Source of the DNA: Streptomyces griseochromogenes
GTDB lineage: Bacteria > Actinomycetota > Actinomycetes > Streptomycetales > Streptomycetaceae
Assembly: GCF_001542625.1 (NCBI RefSeq)
Contig: NZ_CP016279.1
Coordinates: 9,920,001-9,984,000 of the forward strand
Length of the DNA stretch: 64,000 nt
Direction of reading: 5' to 3'
A program made the translations under genes and the position numbers. The notes under the pieces were generated by a model, which saw nothing but the letters and a program-made list of their open reading frames with translations, was not told the origin of the DNA and did not search any database. Positions 1-9,652 of the stretch are shown here, one piece after another (position 1 is the first letter of the stretch; every line of letters begins with the position of its first letter).

Positions 1-1473
1 GGTGTCACCTCCGGGCTCGGCGCCGCCGCCGGGCTGACCACGGCGGTCGTCGCCGGCGCGCTGGCCGCGCTGTGCGGCGGCAGCGCCCGCCAGGTCAGCG
101 GCCCGACCGGCGCCATGACCGTCGTCCTCGTGCCGATCGTCCACCGCTACGGTGCCGACGGCGTCCTCACCGTCGGTCTGATGGCCGGCGTCGTCCTGCT
201 GGTGCTCGCCTTCGCCCGTGCCGGGGCGGCGATGGCGTACGTGCCCGCGCCCGTGATCGCCGGCTTCACGCTGGGCATCGCCTGTGTGATCGCCCTGCAG
301 CAGGTGCCCGCCGCCCTCGGTGTGCGCACGCCGCCGGGTGAGCAGGTCGCCGTCGTGGCGGCGCGGGCGGCCGAGGAGTTCGGTGGCGCCCCGCGCTGGC
401 CGGCCCTGCTGCTCGCGGCCGGCGCGGCGGCCGTCGTGCTCGGCGGTGCCCGCTGGAAACCGGCCGTGCCCTTCTCCCTGGTGGCCGTCGCCGCCACGAC
501 CGCCGCCGCCGAGGCGCTGCACCTGCCCGTCACCCGTATCGGCTCGCTCCCGGCGTCCCTGCCCGCGCCCTCCCTCTCCTTCCTGGACCTCTCCCGGCTC
601 CCCTCCCTGCTCGCCCCGGCCGCCGCGGTGGCCGCGCTCGCCGCCCTGGAGTCCCTGCTGTCGGCATCCGTCGCCGACGGGATGCGGCCCGGCGAGCGAC
701 ACGACCCGTCGAAGGAGCTGTTCGGGCAGGGCATCGCCAACCTCGCGGCCCCGCTGTTCGGCGGTGTCCCGGCGACCGGCGCCATCGCGCGCACGGCGGT
801 CAACGTGCGCACCGGCGCCGTCTCCCGGCTGGCCGCGCTCTCCCACGCAGTGATCCTCGCCGGGATCGCGGCCCTCGCCGCCCCGCTGGTGGGCCGCGTC
901 CCGCTGGCCGCGCTGGCCGGGGTGCTGCTGGCGACGGCCGTGCGGATGGTGGAGCGGGACGCGGTCCGGGCGATGGCGAAGGCCACCCGTGGCGACGCGC
1001 TGGTGCTGATCCTCACCGCCGGCGCCACGCTCGCCCTGGACCTGGTGCGGGCGGTGCTGATCGGTCTCGGCGTCTCGGTGCTGCTGGCGCTGCGCGCGGC
1101 GGTGCGCGGCACCCGGCTCACCCCGGCCGCCGCCGACGAACTGCCGGGCGAGGCGGGCACGGTGACCTACCGGTTCGACGGCCCGCTGCTGTTCGCCGCC
1201 GCCCACCGCTTCCGGCGCAGCCTGGCCGACCTGCACGACGGCGTCTCGGCGGTCGACCTCAGGCTGTCCGGGCTGACGGCGGTGGACGCGACCGGGGCGC
1301 TCGCGCTGAGGGAGACCGTGGCCGAACTGCGCGGGCAGGGCGTGGAGGTCCGCATCAGCGGGGTCGAGCCCGGTCACCGCCGGGTCCTGGAGTCCTGCGG
1401 GGTCCTCACGCCCGTGGACAGCAGCGCGAAAAGGGGGGTTGTCCCCAGTGCGGCGGGCGTGGGCTCTCCCTAG
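1..1473 (+). CDS. SulP/SLC26-family anion transporter with C-terminal STAS domain (5' partial)
   Basis: The reading frame is open from the first base, so the N-terminus lies outside the window; 490 codons remain. Near the start the frame shows a SulP signature (QVSGPTGAM), followed by a long series of hydrophobic membrane segments rich in Ala, Leu and Val. The last 100 or so residues form a soluble STAS domain, with the typical core LSGLTAVDATGALAL. SulP proteins move sulfate, bicarbonate or other small anions across the inner membrane, and the STAS domain regulates them. The substrate cannot be read from the sequence. The last codons run to within 11 bases of the next start. Confidence 0.88.
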   Translation, partial: GVTSGLGAAAGLTTAVVAGALAALCGGSARQVSGPTGAMTVVLVPIVHRYGADGVLTVGLMAGVVLLVLAFARAGAAMAYVPAPVIAGFTLGIACVIALQQVPAALGVRTPPGEQVAVVAARAAEEFGGAPRWPALLLAAGAAAVVLGGARWKPAVPFSLVAVAATTAAAEALHLPVTRIGSLPASLPAPSLSFLDLSRLPSLLAPAAAVAALAALESLLSASVADGMRPGERHDPSKELFGQGIANLAAPLFGGVPATGAIARTAVNVRTGAVSRLAALSHAVILAGIAALAAPLVGRVPLAALAGVLLATAVRMVERDAVRAMAKATRGDALVLILTAGATLALDLVRAVLIGLGVSVLLALRAAVRGTRLTPAAADELPGEAGTVTYRFDGPLLFAAAHRFRRSLADLHDGVSAVDLRLSGLTAVDATGALALRETVAELRGQGVEVRISGVEPGHRRVLESCGVLTPVDSSAKRGVVPSAAGVGSP

Positions 1474-1483
1474 GGTGGACCGC

Positions 1484-1909
1484 ATGAGCTCACTGGACGC
1501 ACCGCACACCGACCTCAAGAAGGACCTGGACGCCACTGTGCGGGCCCGCAGGGAACTGGGCGAGGAGTACGACTCCGCCCTCGTGGACTCCTTCCTGGAG
1601 AAGGTCGAGCAGCGGATCGACGACGCTGTGGAGCGCCGGATGCGGCGCCACCTGGCCGAGCAGCGGATGTCGGACGCGCGCGGCGCCCGGCGGCCGAAGT
1701 CGGCCGACACCTGGGCCGATCGCTTCGGCTTCGCCATCGTCTCGCTGGTCCTCGCGATCCCGCTGTCCGCGATCGGCGGCGCCCTCGCGGGGATGTCCGG
1801 GACGGTGGCCGCCTGGGTCGGCATCGTCGGTGTCAACGCGGCCCAGGCCGTGCGGCTCAACCCGGAACTGATCACCGGCCGGCGCGACCGGTCCGCCGAG
1901 CAGGACTGA
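1484..1909 (+). CDS. small integral membrane protein of unknown function
   Basis: This encodes 141 residues. The first half is charged and helical, with many Glu, Arg and Asp residues around EKVEQRIDDAVERRMRRHL. The second half has two closely spaced hydrophobic segments (about residues 85-107 and 110-128, rich in Gly and Ala), then a short basic tail. I chose the ATG at 1484 because an AGGGTGG ribosome-binding site lies about 7 bases upstream. An in-frame TTG at 1439 overlaps the transporter gene and is less likely. I recognise no family function. It may be translated together with the upstream transporter. Confidence 0.7.
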   Translation: MSSLDAPHTDLKKDLDATVRARRELGEEYDSALVDSFLEKVEQRIDDAVERRMRRHLAEQRMSDARGARRPKSADTWADRFGFAIVSLVLAIPLSAIGGALAGMSGTVAAWVGIVGVNAAQAVRLNPELITGRRDRSAEQD

Positions 1910-1944
1910 GCGCCCCTGCGCCGGGATCGAGGGCGCGGCCCGGC

Positions 1945-2706
1945 TCAGGCCTGCCGGGTCGGCAGCACCATGATCTGACGCAGGTTGACATGCCGGGGGC
2001 GGCTGCTCGCGTAGGCGACGACGTCCGCGACCTCCGCCGCCGAGAGTCCCCCGATCGCCTCGAACATGCCGTCCAGTTGCCCGGACAGCTCTCCGCTGTC
2101 GACGTGCGCCTTCAGTTCGGTGTCCGTGAGCCCCGGCTCGATGTTGGTGACCCGCACATCACGCGGCCCGAACTCGGTGCGCAGGGACTGCGAGAGATAG
2201 GTGACGGCCGCCTTGGTCGCCCCGTACACCGCGTAGTTGGGGAAGGCGATGTGGGCACCGATGGAGGAGATGTTCACCAGGTCGGCGGTGCGGCCCTCGG
2301 CGGCCGCGGCCAGCAGGTCGGCGGTGAAAGCGCGGATGACCCGCAGCACCCCGGTCACATTGGTGTCGATCATCCGCTGCCACTCGTCGAGGCGCCCGTC
2401 GTCGACGGGGTTCGGCAGCATCACGCCGGCGTTGTTGACGACCAGGTCGACGGGCCCGAAGGCCTCGTGGACCAGGTCGCGGGCGGCCTCGACCGACGCG
2501 TCGTCGGTGACGTCGGCGGCCACCACCAGCGCCTCGCCGCCCTCGGCCCGGATCTTCCCGGCGACGGCCTCCAGCCGGTCCGCGCGCCGGGCGAACAGCG
2601 CCACCCGGGCGCCCTGTGCGGCGAGCCGGAGCGCGACGGCCTCGCCGATGCCGCTGGCGGCTCCGGTGACGACGGCGGTACGGCCGGAGAGGTTCTCGTA
2701 CGACAT
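1945..2706 (-). CDS. short-chain dehydrogenase/reductase (SDR)
   Basis: This is a classical 253-residue SDR oxidoreductase that should use NAD(P)H. The Rossmann signature TGAASGIG is at residues 14-21, the NNAG motif at 91-94, the catalytic Ser at 147/148, and Tyr161 and Lys165 sit in a YxxxK motif. The length is normal for a classical SDR, and the substrate is not predictable. The gene is divergent from the XRE-type regulator that starts at 2854, with 147 bases between them. Such regulator/oxidoreductase pairs are common in Streptomyces, so the regulator may control this gene (inference). Confidence 0.9.
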   Translation of the reverse strand: MSYENLSGRTAVVTGAASGIGEAVALRLAAQGARVALFARRADRLEAVAGKIRAEGGEALVVAADVTDDASVEAARDLVHEAFGPVDLVVNNAGVMLPNPVDDGRLDEWQRMIDTNVTGVLRVIRAFTADLLAAAAEGRTADLVNISSIGAHIAFPNYAVYGATKAAVTYLSQSLRTEFGPRDVRVTNIEPGLTDTELKAHVDSGELSGQLDGMFEAIGGLSAAEVADVVAYASSRPRHVNLRQIMVLPTRQA

Positions 2707-2853
2707 GGGTGGTCCCCCTGGTGCGGTGGCCGGGGCGTCTCCCCGGCGGCTGACACCACCTTCGCCGGGCGCGGCGGTCCTACCCAGGGAACGGCTTTTC
2801 CTGGGTCTGCCAGTACCAGGTTCGGCGGCGATGCCCTCGCCTACGATCGCCCC

Positions 2854-3699
2854 ATGGACGGGGACCGGATCGAAGGAGAAGTGGGCGGCTTCCTGCGCTC
2901 ACGCCGCGCTCGCATACGGCCCGAGGAGGTGGGGCTGCCCGCGTACGGGCGGCGCCGCGTACCGGGCCTGCGCCGCGAGGAGGTGGCCCAGCTCGCGGGG
3001 GTCAGCGTGGACTACTACATCCGCCTCGAACAGGGCCGGGGCACCAGCGTTTCCGATGCCGTCCTGGACGCGATCGCGCGGGTGCTGAGGCTGGACGAGA
3101 CCGAGCACGCGTATCTGCGTACGGTGGCCCGGCCCCGCAGACAGCGCAAGAAGCAACCGAGTGCGCCCCGTGTGCGCCCCGGCATCCAGATACTGCTGGA
3201 CGGCATGGAACGCCACCCGGCCTTCGTGCTGGGCCGCCGGATGGACGTGCTGGCGTGGAACGCGCTCGGCGACGCGGTGAGCGGCTTCAGCCGCCTGGCA
3301 CCGGGTGAGCGGAACATGCCCCGGCAGGTCTTCCTGGACCCGGCGGGCCGTGAGCTGTACCCCGAGTGGGCCGCGGTGGCCGCACAGACGGTGGCGCATC
3401 TTCGGCTGAACGCGGGCCTGTACGCCGACGACCGCGAGCTGTGCGCCCTGGTGGGCGAACTCTCCCTGAAGAGCGAGGACTTCCGCCGCCTGTGGGCGGA
3501 CCACCAGGTCAAGGAGTGCGCCTACGGCGTGAAGAAGGTACGGCACCCGGTGGCGGGCCTGCTGACTCTCCCGTACGAGACCCTGACGGTCCCGGCGGAC
3601 CCGGAGCAGACGATCGTGGTGTACACGCCGGAACCGGGTTCGGAGACGGCGGAACGCCTTGCCCTGCTGGGCAGTTGGGAGACAAGCGCCGCCCGCTGA
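2854..3699 (+). CDS. XRE-family (MmyB-like) helix-turn-helix transcriptional regulator
   Basis: This encodes 281 residues. The N-terminal helix-turn-helix spans roughly residues 10-80 and includes GLRREEVAQLAGVSVDYYIR and a LEQGRG turn. The rest matches the ligand-binding region of MmyB-like regulators, in which a PAS-like domain is thought to bind a small hydrophobic ligand. The frame is open far upstream, but that part is antisense to the SDR gene. The ATG at 2854 fits the family N-terminus and leaves a normal divergent promoter gap. Its likely target is the neighbouring SDR gene. A strong hairpin follows the stop codon. Confidence 0.88.
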   Translation: MDGDRIEGEVGGFLRSRRARIRPEEVGLPAYGRRRVPGLRREEVAQLAGVSVDYYIRLEQGRGTSVSDAVLDAIARVLRLDETEHAYLRTVARPRRQRKKQPSAPRVRPGIQILLDGMERHPAFVLGRRMDVLAWNALGDAVSGFSRLAPGERNMPRQVFLDPAGRELYPEWAAVAAQTVAHLRLNAGLYADDRELCALVGELSLKSEDFRRLWADHQVKECAYGVKKVRHPVAGLLTLPYETLTVPADPEQTIVVYTPEPGSETAERLALLGSWETSAAR

Positions 3700-4024
3700 G
3701 AAGAATTGCGCGGGGACCGCCGCACCCCCGTTGCCGGGGGGCGGGACGACGGCGGTCCCCGCGAGGGACGCGGGCCGGGTCAGGCCGGGCTTGCGCGTCC
3801 GTGGCGTCCATGGAGGTCCGGGAGCCGCTCCGGAGGTCCTTGGCGCCGTTCGCCGCCGGCCTGGGCGGGGAGCCGCTCCCGCCCTGCCGACACCACTAAT
3901 GTGCCGGACCCGTGTTAAGCGGGTGCTGCGCGCACGTGACACGCGCGTACCACTTCCGCGACGGTACGAACGGCCGCGGTCACCGCAAGTTCGCCGCCGA
4001 CACGGGCCGTTCACCGGACGTTCG
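3700..4024. other. intergenic region between regulator and cystathionine beta-synthase
   Basis: The first 65 bases hold a perfect 14-bp inverted repeat, listed separately as a terminator. I see no convincing gene in the rest. Short frames on both strands are Arg/Pro/Gly-rich and lack ribosome-binding sites. The two flanking genes converge here. Confidence 0.6.
3709..3763 (+). terminator. hairpin terminator after the XRE regulator
   Basis: A perfect 14-bp inverted repeat has arms at 3709-3722 and 3750-3763. The loop contains a second smaller C-run/G-run pairing. It starts 10 bases after the stop codon. There is no T-tract, as is usual for Streptomyces terminators. Confidence 0.75.
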
Positions 4025-5416
4025 CTACTGCTTTCCGCCCTTGGCCAGGAAGGCCAGCAGGTCCTGCCGGCTGACCACACCGGTCGGCTTGCCCTCGACC
4101 AGCACGATCGCCGCGTCCGCCGAACCCAGCACCGACATCAGGTCGCCGACCGGCTCGCCGGAGCCGACCTGGGGCAGCGGGGCCGACATGTGCTTCTCCA
4201 GCGGGTCCTCCAGCGAGGCCCGCTTGGAGAACAGGGCGTCCAGCAGCTCCCGTTCCACGACCGAACCGACGACCTCGGCGGCCATCACGTCCGGGTGACC
4301 GGCGCCCGGCTTGACCACCGGCATCTGCGAGACGCCGTACTCGCGCAGCACCTCGATGGCCTGGCCGACGGTCTCCTCCGGGTGCATGTGCACCAGGGAG
4401 GGGATGGCGCCGTGCGCCTTGTCGTTCAGGACGTCGGCGACGCGGGCGCTGGGGCCCTCGTCCTCCAGGAAGCCGTAGTCGGCCATCCACTCGTCGTTGA
4501 AGATCTTGCTGAGGTAACCACGGCCGCTGTCGGGCAGCAGGACGACCACGACGTCGTCCGGGCCGAGCCGCTCGGCGACCCGCAGCGCCGCCACCACGGC
4601 CATGCCGCAGGAGCCGCCCACCAGCAGACCCTCCTCCTTGGCGAGGCGGCGGGTCATCTGGAAGGAGTCCTTGTCGGAGACCGGGACGATCTCGTCGGCG
4701 ACGGTCCGGTCGTAGGCGGTGGGCCAGAAGTCCTCGCCGACGCCCTCGACCAGGTACGGCCGGCCGGAGCCGCCGGAGTAGACGGACCCCTCGGGGTCGG
4801 CGCCGATGACCTTCACCTTGCCGTCGCTGGCGTCCTTCAGATAGCGGCCGGTGCCGGAGATGGTGCCGCCCGTGCCCACGCCCGCCACGAAGTGGGTGAT
4901 CTTCCCCTCGGTCTGCTCCCACAGCTCGGGGCCGGTCGAGTGATAGTGCGAGAGCGGGTTGTTGGGGTTGGAGTACTGGTCGGGCTTCCAGGCGCCGGGG
5001 GTCTCGCGGACGAGCCGGTCGGAGACGTTGTAGTACGAGTCCGGGTGCTCGGGAGCGACCGCCGTCGGGCACACGACCACCTCGGCGCCGTACGCACGCA
5101 GCACGTTGATCTTGTCGGTGCTCACCTTGTCAGGGCAGACGAAGATGCACTTGTAGCCCTTCTGCTGGGCCACGATGGCGAGGCCCACACCCGTGTTGCC
5201 GCTGGTCGGCTCCACGATGGTGCCGCCCGGCTTCAGCTCGCCGCTCTGCTCGGCGGCCTCGATCATGCGCAGGGCGATGCGGTCCTTCACCGAGCCGCCC
5301 GGATTGAAGTACTCCACCTTGGCCAGGACGGTGGCCTGGATGCCTTCGGTCACGCTGTTGAGCCGCACCAGCGGGGTGTTGCCGACGAGGCTGATCATCG
5401 AGTCGTGGAAATGCAC
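4025..5416 (-). CDS. cbs: cystathionine beta-synthase
   Basis: This encodes a 463-residue PLP enzyme that condenses homocysteine with serine to cystathionine in transsulfuration, in the cytoplasm. The catalytic lysine is Lys44 in GGSVKDR, and the phosphate/substrate loop TSGNTG is at residues 71-76. The region after about residue 330 is a pair of CBS domains, including VHMHPEETVGQAIEVLREYG and a final VVSRQDLLAFL. This is the actinobacterial two-domain form without a haem-binding N-terminus. A cysteine synthase alone would lack the CBS pair. It stands alone, facing away from the GDSL gene. Confidence 0.93.
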   Translation of the reverse strand: MHFHDSMISLVGNTPLVRLNSVTEGIQATVLAKVEYFNPGGSVKDRIALRMIEAAEQSGELKPGGTIVEPTSGNTGVGLAIVAQQKGYKCIFVCPDKVSTDKINVLRAYGAEVVVCPTAVAPEHPDSYYNVSDRLVRETPGAWKPDQYSNPNNPLSHYHSTGPELWEQTEGKITHFVAGVGTGGTISGTGRYLKDASDGKVKVIGADPEGSVYSGGSGRPYLVEGVGEDFWPTAYDRTVADEIVPVSDKDSFQMTRRLAKEEGLLVGGSCGMAVVAALRVAERLGPDDVVVVLLPDSGRGYLSKIFNDEWMADYGFLEDEGPSARVADVLNDKAHGAIPSLVHMHPEETVGQAIEVLREYGVSQMPVVKPGAGHPDVMAAEVVGSVVERELLDALFSKRASLEDPLEKHMSAPLPQVGSGEPVGDLMSVLGSADAAIVLVEGKPTGVVSRQDLLAFLAKGGKQ

Positions 5417-5576
5417 CGTTGTCTCCGGTTGCTTGCAAAAACAGTGTTTGTAGTGGTGCCGCCAGCCTAAGGCCCCCGGGTGACACGGGGCGGGCGTTCA
5501 CTCCCCGTTGAGATTGGCGAACGGGCGGTACGGGGCAAGGAGTGGATGTACGGCTACGAGGAGGTGGCGGCGACGC

Positions 5577-6596
5577 ATGACGAGCATGTCGAGGGCGCGA
5601 GTGGCCCGGCGCATCGCGGCCGGCGCGGCGTACGGCGGCGGCGGAGTCGGGCTGGCCGGCGCGGCCGCCGTCGGCCTGGTGCTGGCGGAACTGCAGATGG
5701 CGCGGCGCCATGTGGGCAACGGCAGCAGCGGCCGGGTGCCGGTGGCCGACGGGGTGTACGGCCATGTCTACGACGTCCCCGGTGAACCGCCCCTCAGACT
5801 GACCATGCTCGGCGATTCCACGGCCGCCGGGCAGGGGGTGCACCGTGCGGGCCAGACACCGGGTGCGCTGGTGGCGTCGGGGCTGTCGGCGGTGGCGGAA
5901 CGGCCGGTGGAGCTGCGCAACGTCGCCCTTCCGGGAGCCCAGTCGGACGACCTGGACCGGCAGGTGGCGCAGGTGCTGTCGGGTTCGTTTCCCGTCCCCG
6001 ACATCTGCGTGATCATCATCGGCGCGAACGACGTGACGCACCGGATGCCGCCGACGCGCTCGGTACGGCATCTGTCGGCGGCGGTACGGCGGCTGCGGAC
6101 GGCCGGGGCGGAGGTGGTCGTCGGCACGTGTCCCGATCTCGGCACCATCGAGCCGGTGCAGCAGCCGCTGCGGTGGCTGGCCCGGCGGGCCTCGCGGCAG
6201 CTGGCGGCGGCGCAGACCATCGGGGCGGTCGAGCAGGGCGGGCGCACGGTGTCGCTGGGGGATCTGCTCGGGCCGGAGTTCGAGGCGAATCCGCGGGAGC
6301 TGTTCGGGCCGGACAACTACCACCCTTCGGTGGAGGGGTACGCGACCGCGGCGATGGCGGTGCTGCCGACGGTGTGTGCGGCGCTGGGGCTGTGGCCGGC
6401 GGAGGAGGAGCGGCCGGACGTCTCCCGCCGCGAGGGCTTCCTGCCGGTGGCCCGCGCCGCGGCCGAGGCGGCGTCCGAGGCAGGCACGGAGGTAACGGCG
6501 GCGATGCCGACGGGGCCTCGGGGGCCGTGGGCGTTGCTGAAACGCCGCCGCCGACGCCGCGTCCCGGAAGCCGAGCCGGCGACCCCGTCCCCCTGA
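5577..6596 (+). CDS. SGNH/GDSL-family hydrolase (esterase or lipase), membrane-anchored or exported
   Basis: This encodes 339 residues. After a basic start, an Ala/Gly-rich hydrophobic stretch at about residues 12-38 should act as an uncleaved signal anchor. The SGNH blocks are clear: GDST at 79-82 with nucleophile Ser81, GAND at 149-152, and DNYHP at 246-250 with the Asp246/His249 pair. I chose the ATG at 5577 because of the upstream GAGGTGG; another ATG lies nine bases later. The C-terminal 60 residues are basic and low-complexity. The family hydrolyses esters of lipids or sugars, and the substrate is unknown. A textbook terminator follows. Confidence 0.88.
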   Translation: MTSMSRARVARRIAAGAAYGGGGVGLAGAAAVGLVLAELQMARRHVGNGSSGRVPVADGVYGHVYDVPGEPPLRLTMLGDSTAAGQGVHRAGQTPGALVASGLSAVAERPVELRNVALPGAQSDDLDRQVAQVLSGSFPVPDICVIIIGANDVTHRMPPTRSVRHLSAAVRRLRTAGAEVVVGTCPDLGTIEPVQQPLRWLARRASRQLAAAQTIGAVEQGGRTVSLGDLLGPEFEANPRELFGPDNYHPSVEGYATAAMAVLPTVCAALGLWPAEEERPDVSRREGFLPVARAAAEAASEAGTEVTAAMPTGPRGPWALLKRRRRRRVPEAEPATPSP

Positions 6597-6627
6597 CCTC
6601 TCCCTCCACCCACCCGACTCGCTCGAC

Positions 6628-6665
6628 AAAAGGCGAGGGCCGAGCCATCGGTCCCTCGCCTTTTT
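6628..6665 (+). terminator. rho-independent terminator after the GDSL hydrolase gene
   Basis: A perfect 12-bp stem has arms at 6628-6639 and 6653-6664 and a 13-base loop. The right arm ends in a run of five T residues. It begins 32 bases after the stop codon. Confidence 0.9.
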
Positions 6666-6859
6666 ACGTCCGTGGGCGCGTGCGGGGACCTCTCGGTCTA
6701 CCGAGGCGGGCGGGTGGGTGGGAGAATGGGAGTCGAGCCAAGCAAGCGCTTAGACAATTGCGGTCAGTGTCACACCCCGACACCGATGACCTCGCAGGTA
6801 CGGACGGGTAACTTCCCAACCGGTCCTGCAAACACCCCGTAGATGCCACTGGAGCCGTG

Positions 6860-8080
6860 ATGCCCGAAGCCGTCATCGTCTCGACCGCCCGCTCCCCGAT
6901 CGGCCGCGCCGGCAAGGGTTCCCTCAAGGACCTGCGCCCCGACGACCTGACCGCGACGATCATCCAGGCGGCCCTCGCCAAGGTCCCCGAGCTGGACCCC
7001 AAGGACATCGACGACCTGATGCTCGGCTGTGGCCTCCCGGGCGGCGAGCAGGGCCACAACCTCGGCCGGATCGTCGCCGTACAGATGGGCATGGACCATC
7101 TGCCGGGCTGCACCGTCACCCGTTACTGCTCCTCCTCGCTGCAGACCTCCCGCATGGCCCTGCACGCCATCAAGGCCGGCGAGGGCGACGTCTTCATCTC
7201 GGCCGGCGTCGAGACGGTCTCCCGCTTCGTCAAGGGCAGCTCCGACGGCCTCCCGGACACGCACAACCCCCTCTTCGCCGAGGCCGAGGCCCGCACCGAG
7301 GCCGTCGCCCAGCAGGAGGGCACCACGTGGCACGACCCGCGTGAGGACGGACTGGTCCCCGACGCGTACATCGCGATGGGCCAGACCGCCGAGAACCTGG
7401 CCCGCTGGAAGGGCGTCACCCGCCAGGACATGGACGAGTTCGGCGTCCGCTCGCAGAACCTCGCCGAGGAAGCCATCAAGAACGGCTTCTGGGAGCGCGA
7501 GATCACCCCGGTGACCCTCCCCGACGGCACGGTCGTCAGCAAGGACGACGGCCCGCGTGCCGGCGTCACGATGGAGGGCGTGGCGGGCCTCAAGCCGGTC
7601 TTCCGCCCGGACGGCCTCGTCACCGCCGGCAACTGCTGCCCGCTCAACGACGGCGCCGCCGCCGTCGTCATCATGAGTGACACCAAGGCGCGCGAGCTGG
7701 GCCTGACCCCGCTCGCCCGCATCGTGTCGACCGGTGTCTCCGGCCTCTCCCCGGAGATCATGGGCCTCGGCCCGGTGGAGGCCAGCAAGCAGGCCCTGCG
7801 CCGCGCCGGCCTGACCATCGACGACATCGACCTCGTCGAGATCAACGAGGCCTTCGCCGCCCAGGTGATCCCCTCCTACCGGGACCTCGGCATCGACATC
7901 GACAAGCTGAACGTCAACGGCGGCGCCATCGCCGTCGGCCACCCCTTCGGCATGACCGGCGCCCGTATCACCGGCACCCTCATCAACTCGCTGCAGTGGC
8001 ACGACAAGCAGTTCGGCCTGGAGACGATGTGCGTCGGCGGCGGCCAGGGCATGGCGATGGTCATCGAGCGCCTCAGCTGA
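6860..8080 (+). CDS. acetyl-CoA C-acetyltransferase (thiolase)
   Basis: This encodes 406 residues with thiolase family architecture. The acyl-accepting Cys90 lies in RYCSSSLQ, His361 lies in [10 protein letters not shown], and the second catalytic Cys391 lies in CVGGGQG near the end. The enzyme makes or cleaves 3-ketoacyl-CoA, so it acts in beta-oxidation or acetoacetyl-CoA formation; the sequence does not decide which. GTG at 6857 and ATG at 6860 are adjacent possible starts, and GGAG at 6851-6854 fits either. The upstream gap contains an 8-bp palindrome, AAGCGCTT (6744-6751). No beta-oxidation partner gene sits beside it. Confidence 0.93.
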   Translation: MPEAVIVSTARSPIGRAGKGSLKDLRPDDLTATIIQAALAKVPELDPKDIDDLMLGCGLPGGEQGHNLGRIVAVQMGMDHLPGCTVTRYCSSSLQTSRMALHAIKAGEGDVFISAGVETVSRFVKGSSDGLPDTHNPLFAEAEARTEAVAQQEGTTWHDPREDGLVPDAYIAMGQTAENLARWKGVTRQDMDEFGVRSQNLAEEAIKNGFWEREITPVTLPDGTVVSKDDGPRAGVTMEGVAGLKPVFRPDGLVTAGNCCPLNDGAAAVVIMSDTKARELGLTPLARIVSTGVSGLSPEIMGLGPVEASKQALRRAGLTIDDIDLVEINEAFAAQVIPSYRDLGIDIDKLNVNGGAIAVGHPFGMTGARITGTLINSLQWHDKQFGLETMCVGGGQGMAMVIERLS

Positions 8081-8118
8081 CCCACGCTCGGTAGCGAACC
8101 GGGCACAGCAGGTGGACG

Positions 8119-8161
8119 AACGGCCCAGAACCCGGAAAACCCCCGGGTTCTGGGCCGTTTT
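8119..8161 (+). terminator. rho-independent terminator after the thiolase gene
   Basis: A perfect 17-bp stem has arms at 8119-8135 and 8143-8159 and a 7-base loop. A short T run follows. It starts 39 bases after the stop. Confidence 0.92.
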
Positions 8162-8353
8162 GTGATCCAATCTCCCTCAGGATGTGACCTATCTCCCCGC
8201 GGGAGGCATCTGCGCAGGTCAGTGCCGGGGCCCGGGAGACGCCCGAACCAAAGTCCTGTCCGTTTCGTGATGTTACGCACTGACAGCTGGTTAGTCCGCC
8301 CTTCAAGCTGATGTAGGAAGTCGGGGGTCGACTTTGAACCTGGGAGTACGTCA

Positions 8354-9145
8354 GTGAGCGCCATGCCGATCGCCCTGCTGCTCACCACGGCCGCCACGGG
8401 CGCCGTGGGCGTCGCCGTCCTGCGCACCGTCCTGAAGCTGCGCCGCCAGCTCGCGAACCTTCAGGCCCAGCTCGGCGAGAACCAGGCGGCCGCCATGCGC
8501 GCACTGCTGCCCGCCGCCCGTACGGCCGCCGACACGGACGAGATACGCGCGGCCGTGGCCGAGGCACTCGCCGAGGAACGGGAGCGCGAGCTGGCCGAGG
8601 CCCGTGCGTTCTGGGCGGCCCAGGAGGCCCGCGACGCCTCCGACGCACCGTCGCTGCTCGGCCTCGCCGACGCCGATCCGTTCCTGCCCCGGCAGGCCGA
8701 CTTCGCGGGCCTGGAGCCGCTGGAGCCGGTCACCGAGCCCGCCGCCGAGGCCGACGAGACCACCGGTGAGTCCCCCGAGCTGGCCGCGGCCCGCCGCCGC
8801 CACCCCTCGCACCCCGACTTCGTCCCGGTGCAGTCGCCGGTCGTGAACGACCACGAGCGCACGGTGACCACGCTGGAACAGCTCGCCGCCGACCAGATCG
8901 AACTCTCCGACGTCCGCCCGGGCCCGCTCGGCACCCTCGACGTCTACGTCTTCGCCGACGGCACCACCCTGTGCATGACCCCCGGCCACCGAGAGACGGC
9001 GGAGCGCCTGGCCGCAGCCCTCCGCGAGGGCGAAACCCCGTACCTCCTCGGCGGCTCGGGCATCTCCGGCGCCTACACCCTGACCTTCACCTGCGGCGAG
9101 GACACCGTCTACATCCTGGCGGATCGCGTCATAGCGTCCCTGTAG
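8354..9145 (+). CDS. unknown membrane-anchored acidic protein
   Basis: This encodes 263 residues. One N-terminal hydrophobic segment spans about residues 4-24, followed by a short coiled-coil-like stretch ([18 protein letters not shown]) and a long acidic, Ala/Glu-rich linker. The C-terminal ordered part of about 100 residues includes [20 protein letters not shown] and a final [18 protein letters not shown] recognise no family function. GTG at 8354 has GGGAG about 8 bases upstream; an ATG at 8363 is an alternative. The gene stands alone between two terminators. The topology suggests a cytoplasmic domain tethered to the membrane. Confidence 0.72.
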   Translation: MSAMPIALLLTTAATGAVGVAVLRTVLKLRRQLANLQAQLGENQAAAMRALLPAARTAADTDEIRAAVAEALAEERERELAEARAFWAAQEARDASDAPSLLGLADADPFLPRQADFAGLEPLEPVTEPAAEADETTGESPELAAARRRHPSHPDFVPVQSPVVNDHERTVTTLEQLAADQIELSDVRPGPLGTLDVYVFADGTTLCMTPGHRETAERLAAALREGETPYLLGGSGISGAYTLTFTCGEDTVYILADRVIASL

Positions 9146-9149
9146 TCAA

Positions 9150-9167
9150 GCGCCCCGAAAGGGGCGC
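9150..9167 (+). terminator. short GC hairpin with a GAAA loop
   Basis: Arms at 9150-9156 and 9161-9167 flank a GNRA-type tetraloop, 4 bases past the stop of the upstream gene. It is convergent with the following minus-strand gene, so it may serve both. Confidence 0.65.
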
Positions 9168-9241
9168 GGGGCCGTATCGAACACACGGCTCCGCCGCGTG
9201 GGCGCGACAAGCCACAACGCACCCGCATCCGTCGGCGACGC

Positions 9242-9553
9242 TCAGACCCCCGCCTTCTTCCGCGCCTCCTCCACCAGCTCCACCGCCTCGGTGACCTGAT
9301 CCTCGCTCTCCAGCAGCAGAGCCAAATCATGCGCGGCCACCAGAATTTGGTCAGCCGCCGCGAACATCCCCGCGTCCGGCATCTCCCGCGGCTCGGCGGC
9401 CGGCTCCTCGATGTTCTGCGTCCACCGGGCCAACTGCCTGGCCAGCGCCAGCGCCTCCGCGGCGGCGCCGCGTTGCAGCCGGCTCTGCGGGGCCGCCCGC
9501 AACCGGTCGGCGAAGTGATCCACTGCTCGGGTCAAGGGCGTCGTATCAACCAC
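9242..9553 (-). CDS. small hypothetical helical protein
   Basis: This encodes 103 residues if it starts at the GTG at 9553. The frame is open further upstream, but that part is antisense to the DUF4287 gene. The protein is almost entirely predicted helix, rich in Ala, Leu and Glu (for example DHFADRLRAAPQSRLQRG and a final AVELVEEARKK). There is no signal peptide, membrane segment or recognisable catalytic motif. The start is divergent from the DUF4287 gene, about 100 bases apart. I do not recognise a function. Confidence 0.62.
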   Translation of the reverse strand: MVDTTPLTRAVDHFADRLRAAPQSRLQRGAAAEALALARQLARWTQNIEEPAAEPREMPDAGMFAAADQILVAAHDLALLLESEDQVTEAVELVEEARKKAGV

Positions 9554-9652
9554 GCGCCGAGCGTAACGCGCCGCACTGTTGCCAATACGCGAACGCTCAG
9601 GCACCGTGACGTGAAGGACCGGCTTACATCCCCTTTGCGTTCGGAGGCGCCG

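Noticed and set aside
3659..5470. Long open frame opposite cystathionine beta-synthase
   Set aside because: It is the antisense of a strongly conserved enzyme, with His/Gly/Val-rich composition typical of GC-driven shadow frames and no ribosome-binding site.
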